From: Strigops habroptila
Lineage: Eukaryota > Chordata > Aves > Psittaciformes > Psittacidae
Length of the DNA: 64,000 bases
Direction of reading: 5' to 3'
NCBI RefSeq assembly: GCF_004027225.2
Contig: NC_044278.2
Coordinates: 94,728,743-94,792,742, forward strand
The notes beneath the pieces were generated by a model. It was not told where the DNA came from. It made no database searches and saw only the letters and a program-made list of their open reading frames with translations. Below, in pieces: positions 61,882 through 64,000 of this stretch. The position numbers were made by a program, and so were the translations under genes. The stretch's first letter is position 1; each line of letters begins with the position of its first letter.

Positions 61882-64000
61882 GTGAGGAGGGTAGCGGGGG
61901 ACCGAGCCGCTGCGGCCGGCCGCGCTGCGCGGCGGCGGCTGGCGCTCTGCTCTGCTCCGCTCCACTCCGTTCGGCGCCGAGCTGTTGTCGGGGGGAGGGA
62001 AAGGCGCCGGGGACGATTTAATTCTTCATGTGCTCACTCCCCCCGCGGCGATAACCCGCGGGCGGGCGGGCGGGCAGGGAAGGCTGCGCAGCGGTGTGCC
62101 CCGCCGCCCCTCTCGCCTCACGCTTCTAAAATGGCTGACAGGAGAACGAGCTTTAAAGCTCCGCTTCTCCCTACTTTGGGGATTTTTGTGGAGGTTTGGG
62201 TTTTATTTTGTTTTTTTAGCCCGACAGCGCTTGGACCGCGTTCAGCTCGGCTTTTAAGGCCGCTTTCGTCTCCTCTGCGGCGTCCCGTGTGCGGACCCGC
62301 GAGCTGAGGGGACAGCCCAGTGAGGGGCTGCCGTGGCTGGCGGTGCCGAGCCCGCTGCCCGCCCGGTCCCGCAGCCTGTCCCCGGCCGCCGCCTGCAGTG
62401 GGGGTGTTTGGGTCGCTCACGGAAGTTGGTTTGTGTGGAGGCGGCGGATCGCGTTTGGTCTTCACAGCGCGTTTAAACCTCTGCAGCCGCACGGATGAGT
62501 CCGGCAAGCGGCTAGCGAGCTTCAGGGCAGGGAGCACTTGGCGAGGACCAAGGTGGTGGTTTGGCCGTGCTTGTGCCGCAGCGTGTTTGCAGAGCCCGGT
62601 GGTTGTGTGTCACAGCGAACTTCGCCTTGGAACTTGGGCTGGCTTAACTAAAGGAACAAAGAGCTGCTTCCCCCCGCCCCAAAACAGCACCCAAACTCCA
62701 GCCGCTGTCGTCTTCCCTCCGCGGCTCCTAATGGCAACAAAGAACAAAACAGCAACGGCTTTTAAAGTTTTTGAAGTGCAAAACTGCTCAGAATAGAATG
62801 GTTTTGGGTTGCAATTTCTGTGCTCCCGTAGTCAAAACCAGTTTTTAATTAGGAGTAGTGTAATTTGCTCAAAGCTCTTTGAAAAAAGAATGAAAACTTG
62901 AAAAACGGCCAGCTGCGCAGAAACAGCATGCCTTGCTGTTTTCATTTGCTTTCAGTCTTTTGTGCATCAGGCCTCTGAATTGCCAGATTGGATCTGCAGA
63001 AGAGATAGTATTTATTAATTTCCTGTGTCTTTGTGATGAACTTCTGCCTGAGAATATAATATCTGTGGAATTTTTATCATAAAGTTGTGTTCCTGGTGAG
63101 GGTTTTGCTGTGATTTTGATGGGGCCAGGTTCTTCACCTGCAGAATCCATCGTCATTTCAGAGCCCATGAGGACCACAAGATATTTTCTAGTGACATCTT
63201 CCTGGAACAGCAAGTGGTTAAATTTCACACTTCTACTGGATGTACTGCACCTATAAAACTCTGACCAAACTATTTAAGTCCTTAGAACAGTGTGCCACAA
63301 CAAATGAGACAGTATCATTATTGAAATTGCTTGCAATTACGAGAAGTCCATTAGGTGATCTGTGTGCTTAGTTGTTCCTAGTGGGAGTGCCATTCGCTAG
63401 AAGGTCATGGGTTCCTCCAGCCCAGTTTGAGCTGTGGAGTTCCTTCCTGACCCCAGGTTTGGTGATCAGTTTGACATCAAGCACATAAGTAAGACATAAA
63501 CTATAAGTCCCAGAAAACAGGTTTTACATGCTACCTTGGAATCCTGATCTTCTCCAGTGGTGTTTATTTCCAGATAGCCTACCAATTTGGGCTTGTCATT
63601 CCTACTGCTAAACAAACAAAACACATCTGGCAAATTGTACACTGGGGAGCAAATCCTCGTGACCCTGTCCAGAGACTGACGGAAGCGTGTTATTTGACTA
63701 TTATTTCCTGAACCCAGAGCTGTATTCTTGGAGCTGAGGACAAGACAGAGGATCTGCCTTGACTTTGCCCGGGTCTTAGTACTGCTTTCCTTGCCTAGAA
63801 ATGAGACTTGCAAACATTTATTAACCAGGTCAAAAGGTGGTCTGGTCCCACTGTAGCTACTTATAAGTTCTTGCGCTGTTATCAGGGGATGAACATGCCT
63901 GAACAAGGCTTAAAACAGTCCTAAAATAGCATTCTAGGAACGGATGCTCTGTACAGATGAAAATTCCAAAAGCAAATGAGTGCGCTCTTAAGGGACATTG
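61882..64000 (+). other. ITM2B: ITM2B intron 1 (partial)
   Basis: GC-rich at first, then ordinary composition from about 62.55 kb. No ITM2B exon 2 (RRAWCWCMCFGLAFML-type sequence) is seen. Two minus-strand open frames (63906-63466 and 63228-62869) are described under findings. Confidence 0.85.
63360..63475 (-). mobile_element. Possible ancient CR1-like fragment
   Basis: On the minus strand the words 'tggggtcaggaaggaactcc' and 'gggctggaggaacccatgac' resemble part of the 3' region of old sauropsid CR1 elements. The match is by memory of short motifs only, so confidence is low. Confidence 0.3.

Larger units (their letters stand above)
61150..62540. promoter_or_regulatory. ITM2B: CpG island promoter of ITM2B
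   Basis: This is the most GC-rich stretch of the window, spanning about 630 bp upstream of the ATG, exon 1 and the start of intron 1. It contains GC boxes, homopurine/homopyrimidine runs (ctcctcctcctcc near 61627) and a perfect 23-bp inverted repeat. No TATA box is seen, and the long ORFs here are GC artefacts. Confidence 0.88.

Noticed and set aside
61043-62537. Several ORFs of 100-174 codons around ITM2B exon 1.
   Set aside because: Apart from the 33-codon ITM2B exon they are GC-rich island shadows. The frame continuing past 61881 is intron read-through.
1-64000. CRISPR arrays, bacterial operons, tRNA or rRNA genes, or a multi-gene novel system.
   Set aside because: I saw no regularly spaced repeats, prokaryotic gene structure or tRNA-like cloverleaf. 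The window is ordinary avian gene-containing DNA.

Overview
This window is nuclear DNA from a vertebrate, almost certainly a bird. The evidence is spliced vertebrate genes with GT-AG introns, CpG-island promoters, low repeat density, and several CR1 LINE 3' ends that finish in the avian octamer-like tail (attctatga). There is also an endogenous-retrovirus LTR of a type common in bird genomes. The species cannot be read from the sequence; I only note that the ITM2B N-terminus does not look exactly like what I remember of chicken.

Four genes were recognised from their translated exons, in the order and orientation of human 13q14.2: SUCLA2 (minus), NUDT15 (plus), MED4 (minus), ITM2B (plus). SUCLA2 enters from the left and only exons 1 and 2 are present (8157-8071 and 6708-6525). 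The sequence from 1 to 6524 is intron 2 or beyond, and I found no further exon there. NUDT15 is complete in three exons (17278-18812, 162 aa). MED4 is complete in seven coding exons (31803 down to 23278, 263 aa), with a 3' UTR ending near 22.7 kb. ITM2B starts at 61783, and only coding exon 1 (33 residues) lies in the window before a first intron that runs off the right end.

The layout is two divergent pairs around a convergent centre. SUCLA2 and NUDT15 diverge from islands about 9 kb apart, with an ERV LTR plus leader fragment at 9.5-10.5 kb and an ancient CR1-like stretch between them. NUDT15 and MED4 converge, with about 4.5 kb between their stop codons. MED4 and ITM2B diverge across about 30 kb with no recognisable gene, only CR1 fragments and simple repeats. 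The genes do not form an operon-like system. They are housekeeping genes (mitochondrial succinyl-CoA ligase, nucleotide-pool sanitation, Mediator, BRI2 membrane protein) kept together by old synteny.

I found no novel multi-gene system. The items most worth a second look are a perfect 23-bp inverted repeat in the ITM2B CpG island, a pair of adjacent perfect hairpins at 13.3 kb, an old 850-bp-offset duplication at 15.6/16.5 kb, a CR1 lodged about 70 bp upstream of NUDT15 exon 3, and two antisense ORFs in ITM2B intron 1 whose splice-like junction is phase-compatible.
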